NCBI GenBank assembly: GCA_964453855.1
Contig: CAYVRN010000008.1
Location: forward strand, 3,321-67,320
Length of the DNA stretch: 64,000 nucleotides
Reading direction: 5' to 3'
Source of the DNA: JASMHC01 sp964453855
GTDB taxonomy: Bacteria; Pseudomonadota; Alphaproteobacteria; Rhodobacterales; Rhodobacteraceae
The first letter of the stretch is position 1; each line of letters opens with the position of its first letter. Positions 26,375 through 36,048 of the stretch are shown here, piece by piece. Below the pieces are notes generated by a model. The model did no database searches, had not been told where the DNA came from, and saw nothing but the letters and a program-made list of their open reading frames with translations. The translations under genes were made by a program, and so were the position numbers.

Positions 26375-27637
26375 TCAAAGCGCGCGCCATCCGATATCGC
26401 GCCGGCAAAAGCCCTCGGGCCAGTCAATCTGATCAACCATTGCATAAGCGCGATCCCTTGCTTCTTGCAGTGATCGACCCCGAGCGGTGACATTTAGAAC
26501 GCGACCGCCCGTAGCAACAATTTTCCCGTCTTGGTTCGACGTTCCTGCATGAAAAACCATATTCATGCTGTCTTCCGGCAGCCCAACCAGCCCGCCAATC
26601 AAAGAGCCTTTTTCGTAAGCCCCGGGATAGCCATTGGCGGCCATAACAACCGTGATGGCATGATCATCCGCCCACTGTGCCTTGGTCTCGGCCAGTCGGC
26701 CTTCGGCAGCAGCCTGCATCAGATCAAGCGCCTGCGCGCCCAATCGCATCATCAGGACCTGACATTCAGGATCACCGAACCGCACGTTGTACTCTACCAG
26801 CCGCGCCTTGCCGTCCTTGATCATCAAGCCCGCGTAAAGCACCCCCTGATAGGGCATCCCACGACGGACCATCTCTGCCGCTGTCGGGCGAATGATCTCG
26901 GCCAGAACCGTTTCCTGTATATCGGCCGTCAACACAGGGGCCGGAGAATAGGCCCCCATTCCGCCCGTGTTCAAACCGGTGTCGCCTTCGCCAACCCGCT
27001 TGTGATCCTGTGCCGTTCCAATCGGCAAAACATCCTCACCGTCGACAAGCACAAAGAACGACGCTTCCTCGCCTTCCATAAACTCCTCGATCACGACCTC
27101 GGCACCGGCCCCCCCGAAAGCGCCACCAAACATATCGTCAATGGCGTCCAAGGCGGTTTGCTCGTCCATCGCGACGATCACGCCTTTGCCCGCAGCCAGT
27201 CCGTCAGCCTTCACAACGATCGGCGCGCCCTCGGCGCGGATGTAATCTTTGGCCGCATCGGCATCGGTGAAATGCGCATAGCCAGCCGTCGGAGCCCCGG
27301 CCGCATCGCAAACCTCTTTGGTAAACCGCTTCGACGCCTCAAGCTGCGCGGCGGCTTTCGAAGGACCGAAAACCAGAATGTTGGCTGCCCGCAGTGCGTC
27401 CGCTACACCGGCGGCCAACGGGGCTTCGGGTCCAATGATCACGAAATCAATCGCGTTTTCCTCGACGAAATTCAAAACTGCCTCACCGCTTTCCACGTCA
27501 AAACTGGCGCATTCTGCGATGGCTGCGATACCGGCATTTCCGGGCGCTACAATCAGCTTGTCGCATTTGGGGTTTTGCATCACCGCCCATGCCAACGCAT
27601 GTTCGCGGCCGCCACTGCCGAGGATTAGGATATTCAT
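26375..27637 (-). CDS. purD: Phosphoribosylamine-glycine ligase
   Basis: A 420-aa ATP-grasp enzyme of purine synthesis that joins phosphoribosylamine and glycine. It begins MNILILGSGGREHALAWA and has KADGLAAGKGVIVA, the ATP-grasp loop region FMEGEEASFFVLVDG, DHKRVGEGDTGLNTGGMGAY and NVRFGDPECQVLM. The length is normal. It diverges from xseA across 72 bases. Confidence 0.96.
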   Translation of the reverse strand: MNILILGSGGREHALAWAVMQNPKCDKLIVAPGNAGIAAIAECASFDVESGEAVLNFVEENAIDFVIIGPEAPLAAGVADALRAANILVFGPSKAAAQLEASKRFTKEVCDAAGAPTAGYAHFTDADAAKDYIRAEGAPIVVKADGLAAGKGVIVAMDEQTALDAIDDMFGGAFGGAGAEVVIEEFMEGEEASFFVLVDGEDVLPIGTAQDHKRVGEGDTGLNTGGMGAYSPAPVLTADIQETVLAEIIRPTAAEMVRRGMPYQGVLYAGLMIKDGKARLVEYNVRFGDPECQVLMMRLGAQALDLMQAAAEGRLAETKAQWADDHAITVVMAANGYPGAYEKGSLIGGLVGLPEDSMNMVFHAGTSNQDGKIVATGGRVLNVTARGRSLQEARDRAYAMVDQIDWPEGFCRRDIGWRAL

Positions 27638-27709
27638 AGGGCTTCTCCGTCTTGGAAGTCGTTGCCGCGCGTTCTAAGGTGGCTTGAGCATAGACACAAG
27701 GCAGGCAAA

Positions 27710-29122
27710 ATGTCCGATCTGATTGACGATCCGATCCAAGGCGAAAACGCACCCGAATTTAGCGTGACCGAGCTTTCCGGCGCGATCAAACGCATGATCG
27801 AAGGCGAGTTCGCCCATGTCCGCATCCGCGGCGAGGTTGGCCGCGTTTCACGCCCCCGGTCCGGGCATATCTATCTTGATCTCAAAGATGACAGGTCGGT
27901 CATTTCCGGAGTGATCTGGAAAGGCGTTGCCGCGCGTCTGGTAACCCAACCGGAAGAGGGGCTCGAGGTGGTCGCCACAGGACGCCTGACAACCTTTCCC
28001 GGGCAATCCAAATACCAGATTGTAATTGAAGATATCAAACCGGCAGGCGTCGGCGCGCTTATGGCGATGCTGGAAAAACGCAAAGTCCAGCTTCAGGCCG
28101 AAGGCTTGTTCGATCTTTCCCGCAAAAAGCCGATCCCCTATTTGCCGGAAATCATCGGGGTGGTCACGTCCCCAAGCGGTGCCGTGATCCGCGATATTCT
28201 ACATCGTCTGCGCGACCGCTTTCCGCGCAAGGTCTTGATCTGGCCGGTTGCCGTGCAGGGCGAAAAATGTGCCGGCGAAGTAGCAAATGCGATTCGCGGC
28301 TTTAACGCCCTCACACCCGGCGGCGCGCTCCCGCGTCCGGATCTTCTGATCGTTGCAAGGGGCGGCGGATCACTCGAGGACCTCTGGGGCTTTAACGAAG
28401 AAATCGTCGCACGAGCCGCAGCCGACAGCGCTATTCCATTGATTTCGGCCGTCGGGCACGAGACGGATACCACCCTGATCGACTTTGTCTCGGATCAGCG
28501 TGCGCCCACACCGACAGCCGCCGCCGAATTGGCAGTTCCAGTTCGGATGGAGCTGCTTGCCTGGACGGAACAGCAAGATGCGCGCCTGACCCATGCTCTG
28601 ACCTCGGGTATCACCCGCCGCCGCGATCGGATGCGCGATCTGGCTCGGGCCTTACCTCGCCCCCACAGCTTGACCCAGACACAACGTCAGCGTCTGGATC
28701 ATCTGGAAGACCGCCTGCCCAATGCGCTGATCGCAGGTGTGCGCCAACGCGACGTGAAACTCAGTCGGGTTTCGGGTAAACTACATTTAGGGGCAATACG
28801 ACACCGCACTCAGACAAGCCGTGACACGCTGAAAACTTTGTCCGAAAGGATCGATCCTGCCTATCGCCGTCGCCTCCAAACCTTGACCGAGCGCTTGAAT
28901 GCACTCGACCGTCAGCGGCTGGCCATGGGCTATGAAGCGACCTTAAAACGAGGCTATGCGGTTGTGCATGGGGCTGGCGGCGTGGTCACGTCAAAAGCGG
29001 CGGCGGAAAGCGCCTCGGCCCTCGAGATTGAATTTCAGGACGGTCGGTTCAAAATCGGCGGAAGTGCTTCTAAGAAACCTCAGGGCAAGTCTCCGCCCCC
29101 TGATCAGGGCAGTCTGTTCTGA
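27710..29122 (+). CDS. xseA: Exodeoxyribonuclease VII large subunit
   Basis: A 470-aa subunit that degrades single-stranded DNA together with XseB. The N-terminal OB domain begins FSVTELSGAIKRMIEGEFAH and has VRIRGEVGRVSRPRSGHIY. The catalytic domain has GVVTSPSGAVIRDILHRL, ARGGGSLEDLWGFNEE and AVGHETDTTLIDFVSD. A long helical C-terminus follows. ATG 27710 is chosen over an upstream reading because it matches homologues. xseB is not adjacent. Confidence 0.95.
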   Translation: MSDLIDDPIQGENAPEFSVTELSGAIKRMIEGEFAHVRIRGEVGRVSRPRSGHIYLDLKDDRSVISGVIWKGVAARLVTQPEEGLEVVATGRLTTFPGQSKYQIVIEDIKPAGVGALMAMLEKRKVQLQAEGLFDLSRKKPIPYLPEIIGVVTSPSGAVIRDILHRLRDRFPRKVLIWPVAVQGEKCAGEVANAIRGFNALTPGGALPRPDLLIVARGGGSLEDLWGFNEEIVARAAADSAIPLISAVGHETDTTLIDFVSDQRAPTPTAAAELAVPVRMELLAWTEQQDARLTHALTSGITRRRDRMRDLARALPRPHSLTQTQRQRLDHLEDRLPNALIAGVRQRDVKLSRVSGKLHLGAIRHRTQTSRDTLKTLSERIDPAYRRRLQTLTERLNALDRQRLAMGYEATLKRGYAVVHGAGGVVTSKAAAESASALEIEFQDGRFKIGGSASKKPQGKSPPPDQGSLF

Positions 29123-29179
29123 CGGGCCTTCCATATACGGGGAAACCGCATTACTTGGGGATAAACCACCGGAGGCATC

Positions 29180-30361
29180 ATGGCGTTCTTTTCAAAACTC
29201 AAAGACCGTTTGTTCAAATCATCCTCGAAGCTTGATCAGGGGCTCGATGCGATTGTCGAAGACGGTGGCGAGATCGCGGAACCCGAGGTCACGCCGTCCT
29301 CCGCACCCATTACACCAGCGCCTGAACCGCAGCCGCCTCTCTCTCAAATAGACGACCCCATTGCAGAAACCATCCCCGAAGTGGTGCCCGCACAAGATCC
29401 CGAGCCTGCACAAACCTCCGAGCCTGCCCCAGAGGCGACTAAACCACCTGCACCTGAACCGTCAGCCGCCCCCAAGGCGGGCCTTCTCAGCCGCCTGATG
29501 GGCCGCACCGCCCCCTCGGGCGAGATGCGCCGAGTGCTTGATGATGACATGCTGGAACAGCTTGAAGAGCTGTTGATCGCGTCTGATATGGGCGTGGATA
29601 CGGCTCTGCGTGTCACCGCCAATATCGCCGAAGGCCGCATGGGCCGTCGCCTGTCGACCCGCGAGATCAAAGAAATCCTCGCGCAAGAAATCGCGCGGAT
29701 CATGGAGAGCGTGGCAAAGCCGCTGCCAATCTACGCAAAAAAACCTCAGGTCGTTCTGGTGGTTGGCGTCAACGGTTCCGGCAAAACGACAACAATCGGC
29801 AAACTGGCCAGCCAGTTCAAGGCGGCGGGCAAGAACGTCGTGATCGCCGCAGGCGACACCTTCCGAGCTGCGGCGGTTGAACAACTGCAGGTCTGGGGAG
29901 ACCGCGCCGGTGTGCCAGTACTGACCGCCGCCCAAGGCTCTGATCCCGCCAGTTTGGCGTTTGACGCGATGACCAAAGCCGAAGCCGATGGTGCAGATCT
30001 TCTGATGATTGACACAGCGGGACGTCTGCAAAATCGCCAAGATCTGATGGAAGAACTGTCCAAAATCGTGCGCGTGATCCGCAAGAAAGACGAAACAGCG
30101 CCACACAATACGCTTTTGGTTCTCGACGCGACCACCGGCCAGAACGCGCTCAGCCAGGTGGAAACCTTCCAGAAACTTGCCGATGTTTCTGGCCTTGTGA
30201 TGACCAAACTCGATGGTACCGCCAAGGGCGGTGTACTGGTGGCGCTGGCAGACAAATTCGGTCTGCCGATCCACGCCATCGGCGTTGGCGAACAAATTGA
30301 TGACCTCGCCCCCTTCGACCCCGAGGATTTCGCGGCCGCATTGACCGGCCTGCAAGAATGA
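29180..30361 (+). CDS. ftsY: Signal recognition particle receptor FtsY
   Basis: A 393-aa GTPase receptor for SRP-bound ribosomes at the inner membrane. A Pro/Glu/Ala-rich A domain covers about residues 1-115, then the N domain and the G domain with GVNGSGKTTTIGKLA (G1), AAGDTFRAAA, LMIDTAGRLQ (G3), and TKLDGTAKGGVL (G4). The C-terminus ends with the conserved DDLAPFDPEDFAAAL. A GGAGG-type site precedes the ATG. A repeat copy begins 5 bases after the stop. Confidence 0.96.
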   Translation: MAFFSKLKDRLFKSSSKLDQGLDAIVEDGGEIAEPEVTPSSAPITPAPEPQPPLSQIDDPIAETIPEVVPAQDPEPAQTSEPAPEATKPPAPEPSAAPKAGLLSRLMGRTAPSGEMRRVLDDDMLEQLEELLIASDMGVDTALRVTANIAEGRMGRRLSTREIKEILAQEIARIMESVAKPLPIYAKKPQVVLVVGVNGSGKTTTIGKLASQFKAAGKNVVIAAGDTFRAAAVEQLQVWGDRAGVPVLTAAQGSDPASLAFDAMTKAEADGADLLMIDTAGRLQNRQDLMEELSKIVRVIRKKDETAPHNTLLVLDATTGQNALSQVETFQKLADVSGLVMTKLDGTAKGGVLVALADKFGLPIHAIGVGEQIDDLAPFDPEDFAAALTGLQE

Positions 30362-30366
30362 TCCTG

Positions 30367-30418
30367 CTTTCATCTTACCAGAAATACTCACGGGGGCGCG
30401 GGGGCAGTCAGCCCCCGC
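30367..30418 (+). repeat. Dispersed intergenic hairpin repeat, copy 3
   Basis: CTTTCATCTTACCAGAAATA then CTCACGGGGG and an 8-bp hairpin (GCGGGGGC, AGTCA loop, complement; 30398-30418). It starts 5 bases after the ftsY stop and its hairpin ends 1 base before the ATG of the next gene, so it may block ribosome entry at that start. Confidence 0.75.
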
Positions 30419-30419
30419 T

Positions 30420-31331
30420 ATGTTTTGTTTGAGCGACTGGCTTATCTCACTTGAAGGCACCGAGGCAGGTCACCAACTTGCGCTGATACTGGCGCTTGTC
30501 GCGGCTGTTTTGCATGCCGTTTTCGGAGCCCTTCAAAAAGGCAGGCATGATCCGTGGCTGACGCGTGGGGCGATTGATTTCAGCTACGGTGCAATGGCCG
30601 CGCCGTTCGCATTTTTTGTGGTTCCCTTTCCCGAGCCACATATGTGGCCCATCCTTGCCGGCGCATTTGTCATCCATGTCGGCTACAAGGTCATGCAGGC
30701 GCTTGCCTACACCAAGGGTGCCTATACGGTTGTCTATCCGGTCGTGCGGGGCATGGGGCCGCTTTTCACAGTGATCGGCGCATATTTGATCTTCGGCGAG
30801 GTCTTCAATCTGACCCAATGGTTTGGCGTGTTGCTGCTTCTTGTCGGCATCTTCGGCTTGGCGCTTTACAATTATATCTTTCTAACCGCCGCGCGTGAAA
30901 CACTGGGGGCAGCCTTGGCGTTTGCCATCATCACAGGTTTGTTTGTGGCCGTTTACACGACCTATGACGCCTACGGTATCCGCGCCACTGCCAATCCATT
31001 CACCTTTCTTGCATGGTTTTTCTTTATCGACGGTTTGGCTTTCCCACCGTTCGCCTATCTTCGCTGGCGCAACCTGCCGAACCGTCCGGCACCTGGTCCA
31101 CTGATGATGCGGGGATTTTTTGGCGGATTGATTGCCTTCGCTAGCTTCGGTTCGATCATGCTGGCCACGCGGCTCGACAAAGTCGGTGAAGCCGCCGTTA
31201 TGCGCGAAACATCCACGGTTTTTGCTGCGCTGATTGGATGGCTGGTGCTGAAAGAGACCGTCGGTCCACGCCGAATTGCTTTGATGGCATTGATTGCGGC
31301 GGGGGCTGTGGTAGTGGAAATGGGTGGATGA
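30420..31331 (+). CDS. DMT family transporter
   Basis: A 303-aa inner-membrane protein of the EamA/DMT type with about ten helices. It keeps features of one subgroup: HAVFGALQKGRHDPWLTRGA near the N-terminus, GYKVMQALAYTKGAYTVVYP, and VMRETSTVFAALIGWLVLKE in the second repeat. The substrate is unknown. The start is uncertain: ATG 30420 lies directly after a repeat hairpin and has no ribosome site, and TTG 30429 (giving a LSDWLISLEG start) may be used instead. It follows ftsY and precedes ispZ on the same strand. Confidence 0.85.
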   Translation: MFCLSDWLISLEGTEAGHQLALILALVAAVLHAVFGALQKGRHDPWLTRGAIDFSYGAMAAPFAFFVVPFPEPHMWPILAGAFVIHVGYKVMQALAYTKGAYTVVYPVVRGMGPLFTVIGAYLIFGEVFNLTQWFGVLLLLVGIFGLALYNYIFLTAARETLGAALAFAIITGLFVAVYTTYDAYGIRATANPFTFLAWFFFIDGLAFPPFAYLRWRNLPNRPAPGPLMMRGFFGGLIAFASFGSIMLATRLDKVGEAAVMRETSTVFAALIGWLVLKETVGPRRIALMALIAAGAVVVEMGG

Positions 31332-31346
31332 CAGGAGTGACCGAAC

Positions 31347-31952
31347 GTGGCTGAAAAGAAAAAGATCAATACATGGCTGAAAATGGCGCTGGAACTGGGG
31401 CCGGTGGTACTGTTTTTTGTGGCCTACGGTCGGATGAAAGATCAGACCTTTATGATCGGTGGCACCGAATATGGCGGCTTCATCTTAGTGACCGCGGGCT
31501 TTATCCCATTGCTGCTGATATCGACGGGGATCTTATGGAAATTGACGGGCCACCTGTCGCGCATGCAGATCGTTACGGCGATTCTTGTGATTGTGTTCGG
31601 GGGAATGTCTGTCTGGTTCAATGACGAACGGTTCTTCAAAATGAAGCCGACGTTTATTTACCTGTTCTTTGGTGGTGCATTAGGCTTTGGTCTTTTGCAG
31701 GGGCGCAGCTACATGCAATACGTCATGGAAGAAGCCTTGGCACTAAAGCACGAAGGTTGGATGATCCTGACACGCCGGATGATGATGTTCTTTTTCACAC
31801 TTGCGGTCTTGAACGAAATCATGTGGCGCTTTTTCAGCACAGATGCTTGGGTTACCTTCAAAACATTCGGTCTTACGGGGGCAATCTTCGTGTTTTTCAT
31901 GACCCAAAGCAGTCTTTTTGCGAAGTATATGATCGAGCCCGAGGAAAGCTGA
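31347..31952 (+). CDS. yciB: Inner membrane-spanning protein YciB/IspZ (septation protein A)
   Basis: A 201-aa membrane protein with five to six helices in the YciB/IspZ family. Marks: LELGPVVLFFVAYGRM at the N-terminus, WFNDERFFKMKPTFIYLFFG and LNEIMWRFFSTDAWVTFKTF. The family is linked to septation and cell-envelope integrity. The GTG start at 31347 is supported by AGGAG upstream. It lies 15 bases after the DMT gene, so the two are likely co-transcribed. Confidence 0.9.
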   Translation: MAEKKKINTWLKMALELGPVVLFFVAYGRMKDQTFMIGGTEYGGFILVTAGFIPLLLISTGILWKLTGHLSRMQIVTAILVIVFGGMSVWFNDERFFKMKPTFIYLFFGGALGFGLLQGRSYMQYVMEEALALKHEGWMILTRRMMMFFFTLAVLNEIMWRFFSTDAWVTFKTFGLTGAIFVFFMTQSSLFAKYMIEPEES

Positions 31953-32001
31953 TCAAGCTCTATATTGACGGGTAAAAAGACTGGGCGTATATCGCCCGCA
32001 T

Positions 32002-32055
32002 CGTGGCGATTTGTTTACCGGATTGCGGGCCACGCTAAATATGCCGCTAAAGAGG
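32002..32055 (+). promoter_or_regulatory. SAM-II riboswitch
   Basis: The sequence has the SAM-II (metA motif) layout: stem CGTGG (32002-32006) pairing with CCACG (32030-32034), the GATTTG loop start, ACCGGATTGC, and the conserved tail CGCTAAATATGCCGCTAAAG that closes the pseudoknot. SAM-II aptamers occur in alphaproteobacteria upstream of methionine genes such as metZ and metA. Here it lies about 70 bases before metZ and directly before a terminator, so S-adenosylmethionine is expected to lower metZ expression. Confidence 0.9.
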
Positions 32056-32065
32056 TCAGACGAAG

Positions 32066-32100
32066 GACCCCCTTTCGCTTGACCGCGTCGGGGGTTTTTT
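32066..32100 (+). terminator. Terminator between SAM-II aptamer and metZ
   Basis: Stem ACCCCC (32067-32072) pairs with GGGGGT (32090-32095), with a possible inner CGC/GCG pair, followed by TTTTTT. Its place between aptamer and gene suggests transcription attenuation as the output of the riboswitch. Confidence 0.72.
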
Positions 32101-32125
32101 GTTGGCCCAAGGGCCGGAGGATAAG

Positions 32126-33301
32126 ATGAGCGATACTTGGAACAAACGCACCAAACTGGTTCATGGCGGAACGCGCCGCAGTCAATATAACGAAGTCAGC
32201 GAAGCGATCTTTCTGACGCAAGGCTTTGTCTACGATACCGCCGAAGACGCCGAGGCCCGCTTTCTGTCAGCTGGACCTGATGAATTCATTTATGCCCGTT
32301 ACGGCAACCCGACCACAGCGATGTTCGAAGAACGTATCGCGATGCTTGAGGGGGCCGAGGATGCGTTCGCAGCGGCCTCGGGCATGGCCGCCGTAAACGG
32401 GGCGTTGACCTCAATGCTGAAATCGGGCGACCACATTGTGTCGGCCCGCGCGCTTTTCGGCTCAAATCTGTATATCCTCGAAGAAATTTTGACCCGCTTT
32501 GGTGTCGAAGTGACCCTGGTTGATGGCACGGACTTGGAGCAGTGGAAAGCGGCCGTTCGCCCTGACACCAAGGCGGTTTTCTTCGAATCCATGTCAAACC
32601 CGACCCTTGAGGTCATCGATATAAAAGCGGTTGCGGAAATTGCGCATGCGGTTGGCGCGACTGTGATTGTAGATAACGTCTTCTCAACTCCGGTGTTCTC
32701 AAACGCGATCGAGCAGGGTGTCGACGTTGTTGTCTATTCCACGACCAAGCACATCGACGGGCAGGGGCGCGCCCTTGGCGGGGTGATCTTGGGAACCAAA
32801 GAGTTTATTCGCAAAACTGTTGAACCCTACATGAAACACACGGGCGGTTCGATGAGTCCGTTTACGTCATGGATCATGCTTAAAGGTCTGGAAACCATTG
32901 ACCTGCGCGTACGTGCTCAGGCAGCGTCTGCGCATGCAATCGCCAAGGCGTTGTCTGGACATGCAGCGTTGAAGCGCGTGATTTATCCGGGTTTGCCCGA
33001 ACATCCCCAGCACGATTTGGCGATGAAGCAGCTCGGGTCTGGCGGCACAATGGTGGCTTTGGATTTGAAGGGCGGTAAAGAGGCGGCTTTTGCGTTTCTA
33101 AACAAGCTGGATATCTGCGTGATTTCGAACAACCTTGGGGATGCAAAATCTATTGCGACGCATCCGGCGACCACGACCCACCAGCGTTTGTCAGACGAGC
33201 AAAAAGAGATGTTCGGGATCACACCTGGATTGGTTCGGATCAGTGTGGGCATCGAAGACGTAGACGATCTGATCGCAGATTTCAGCAAAGCCTTGGGGTA
33301 A
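32126..33301 (+). CDS. metZ: O-succinylhomoserine sulfhydrylase
   Basis: A 391-aa PLP enzyme of the Cys/Met metabolism family that makes homocysteine from O-succinylhomoserine and sulfide. Marks: RYGNPTTAMFEERIAMLEGA, AAASGMAAVNGAL, and the PLP lysine in YSTTKHIDGQGRALGG; the end has DAKSIATHPATTTHQRL and RISVGIEDVDDL. ATG 32126 is chosen because GGAGG lies 5 bases upstream; an earlier TTG is inside the terminator. A SAM-II riboswitch controls it. Confidence 0.95.
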   Translation: MSDTWNKRTKLVHGGTRRSQYNEVSEAIFLTQGFVYDTAEDAEARFLSAGPDEFIYARYGNPTTAMFEERIAMLEGAEDAFAAASGMAAVNGALTSMLKSGDHIVSARALFGSNLYILEEILTRFGVEVTLVDGTDLEQWKAAVRPDTKAVFFESMSNPTLEVIDIKAVAEIAHAVGATVIVDNVFSTPVFSNAIEQGVDVVVYSTTKHIDGQGRALGGVILGTKEFIRKTVEPYMKHTGGSMSPFTSWIMLKGLETIDLRVRAQAASAHAIAKALSGHAALKRVIYPGLPEHPQHDLAMKQLGSGGTMVALDLKGGKEAAFAFLNKLDICVISNNLGDAKSIATHPATTTHQRLSDEQKEMFGITPGLVRISVGIEDVDDLIADFSKALG

Positions 33302-33440
33302 GCTGAAGCAAATAGTTGGCGGTTGACGCCTTTTACCTTATATAAGTCGCCTTAGCCGTTAAAACTGACACATTTCCTGTGGCAGAACGGCACTGGCGGG
33401 CTAGCTAAAAGCTAGAACAAGGAAACAAGAGGCGCTGGAT

Positions 33441-34541
<1,101 letters not shown>

Positions 34542-34590
34542 TGCCAAACGCAACTTGACAGTCTGATCGTCTGTGGCCAAGCCTTCGGCC

Positions 34591-36036
34591 ATGGATATCA
34601 GACCTGTAGGATATGTGATTGGATTGCTGGTGGCCGTTCTGGGCCTGACCATGCTTATCCCGTTTCTGCTGGATTTTGCAGATGGAAACGGCCATTGGCC
34701 GGTGTTTCTGGAAAGTGGAATCCTGACCATCTCCGTCGGCGGAATGGTCGCGCTGGCCTGTTCAAACGGAGTCAAAGAAGGTCTGACACTACAGCAGACG
34801 TTTTTATTGACCACCGGTGTGTGGGTCGCGCTGCCTGTATTCGGCGCATTGCCGTTTTTCTTTGGCGCAACTGAAGCCACTTATACGGATGCCTTTTTCG
34901 AGGCGATGTCAGGATTAACAACAACCGGATCTACGGTTTTTTCCGGCCTTGATACGCTTCCAAGGGGCTTGCTGCTGTGGCGCGGCATTCTTCAGTGGTT
35001 GGGCGGCATTGGTATTATTGTTGTTGCCATGGTTTTTTTGCCCGAACTCAGGGTGGGTGGTATGCAGGTTTTCCGGTCGGAAGCTTTTGACACGATGGGT
35101 AAAATTCTACCCCGCGCAACACAGATTGCGGGTCAAATTTCGGTTATCTACGTCGGCCTAACCATGCTATGCGCGGTTCTTTACGCAATTTTCGGCATGG
35201 ATCCCTTCGACGCGATCGTTCATGCACTCACAACGCTCTCGACCGGCGGATTTTCGACATATGATGCGTCCTTCGGAACCTTTTCCGGGCCGCTGGAATA
35301 CATCGCATCGGTCTTTATGATTTTGGCGGCACTTCCGTTTGTGCGTTACGTTCAGATGGTGAACGGGCACAGTTCTGCAATTTTTTCAGACACGCAAGCG
35401 CGCGCATTTTTGGCGACGATCCTGTTTTTAGTTCTAGTCACAACGTTCGTTCTTACCTCGATATTTCCGCACCATTGGGAACAAGCTTTTCGGGAAGGTC
35501 TGTTCAACATCACGTCGATCATGTCCGGGACTGGCTATGCCAGTGTGGACTATATGAACTGGGGTCCATTCCTTATAACGATCTTCTTTTTCATCGGTCT
35601 GATCGGCGGTACCGCAGGATCAACGGCTTGTTCGGTGAAAATATTTCGGTATCAAATCCTGTTTTCCGCAGTCGTCGCTCAGGTCAAGCGTATCCACTCG
35701 CCTCATGGTGTGTTCAGCACGCGCTATGCAGGCAGGCCGGTTGACGACGAAACCCTAAACTCGGTCATGAGTTTCTTTGCCTTTTTCATCGTTCTGATGG
35801 GGCTGATCGCGGTTGCATTGAACTTGACTGGCTTGGACTTCATCACATCGCTTTCCGGTGCGGCCACCGCCATTGCGAACATTGGCCCCGGATTGGGCGA
35901 CACGATTGGGCCAGCGGGCAACTTTTCCTCGCTCAATGACACTGCAAAATGGATTCTGATCGCAGCAATGCTGACAGGCCGTTTGGAAATCATGGCTGTG
36001 TTGGTGCTGTTCACGCCCCGCTTCTGGCGTTCGTGA
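34591..36036 (+). CDS. trkH: Trk potassium transporter subunit TrkH
   Basis: A 481-aa potassium channel-like membrane protein. The four selectivity P-loops are visible as LTTTGSTVF, LSTGGFSTY, MSGTGYAS and ANIGPGLGD. The start at ATG 34591 matches homologues (MDIRPVGYVIGLL); GTG 34573 would add six residues. TrkH works with the NAD/ATP-gated regulator TrkA, which is not in the window. It ends 12 bases from a convergent gene. Confidence 0.94.
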   Translation: MDIRPVGYVIGLLVAVLGLTMLIPFLLDFADGNGHWPVFLESGILTISVGGMVALACSNGVKEGLTLQQTFLLTTGVWVALPVFGALPFFFGATEATYTDAFFEAMSGLTTTGSTVFSGLDTLPRGLLLWRGILQWLGGIGIIVVAMVFLPELRVGGMQVFRSEAFDTMGKILPRATQIAGQISVIYVGLTMLCAVLYAIFGMDPFDAIVHALTTLSTGGFSTYDASFGTFSGPLEYIASVFMILAALPFVRYVQMVNGHSSAIFSDTQARAFLATILFLVLVTTFVLTSIFPHHWEQAFREGLFNITSIMSGTGYASVDYMNWGPFLITIFFFIGLIGGTAGSTACSVKIFRYQILFSAVVAQVKRIHSPHGVFSTRYAGRPVDDETLNSVMSFFAFFIVLMGLIAVALNLTGLDFITSLSGAATAIANIGPGLGDTIGPAGNFSSLNDTAKWILIAAMLTGRLEIMAVLVLFTPRFWRS

Positions 36037-36048
36037 ACAGCATTCTAA

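Noticed and set aside
26531..27628. Long rightward open frame (365 aa) opposite purD
   Set aside because: It is antisense to a certain gene, has low-complexity His/Arg-rich composition and no recognisable motif; a by-product of GC-rich codon use.
29462..30460. Leftward open frame (332 aa) opposite ftsY
   Set aside because: Shadow of ftsY; no motif and it runs through the dispersed repeat.
33337..33346. Palindrome CTTATATAAG upstream of folE2 as a possible Zur box
   Set aside because: It is short, AT-rich and does not resemble the GTTATA/TATAAC form of known Zur sites.
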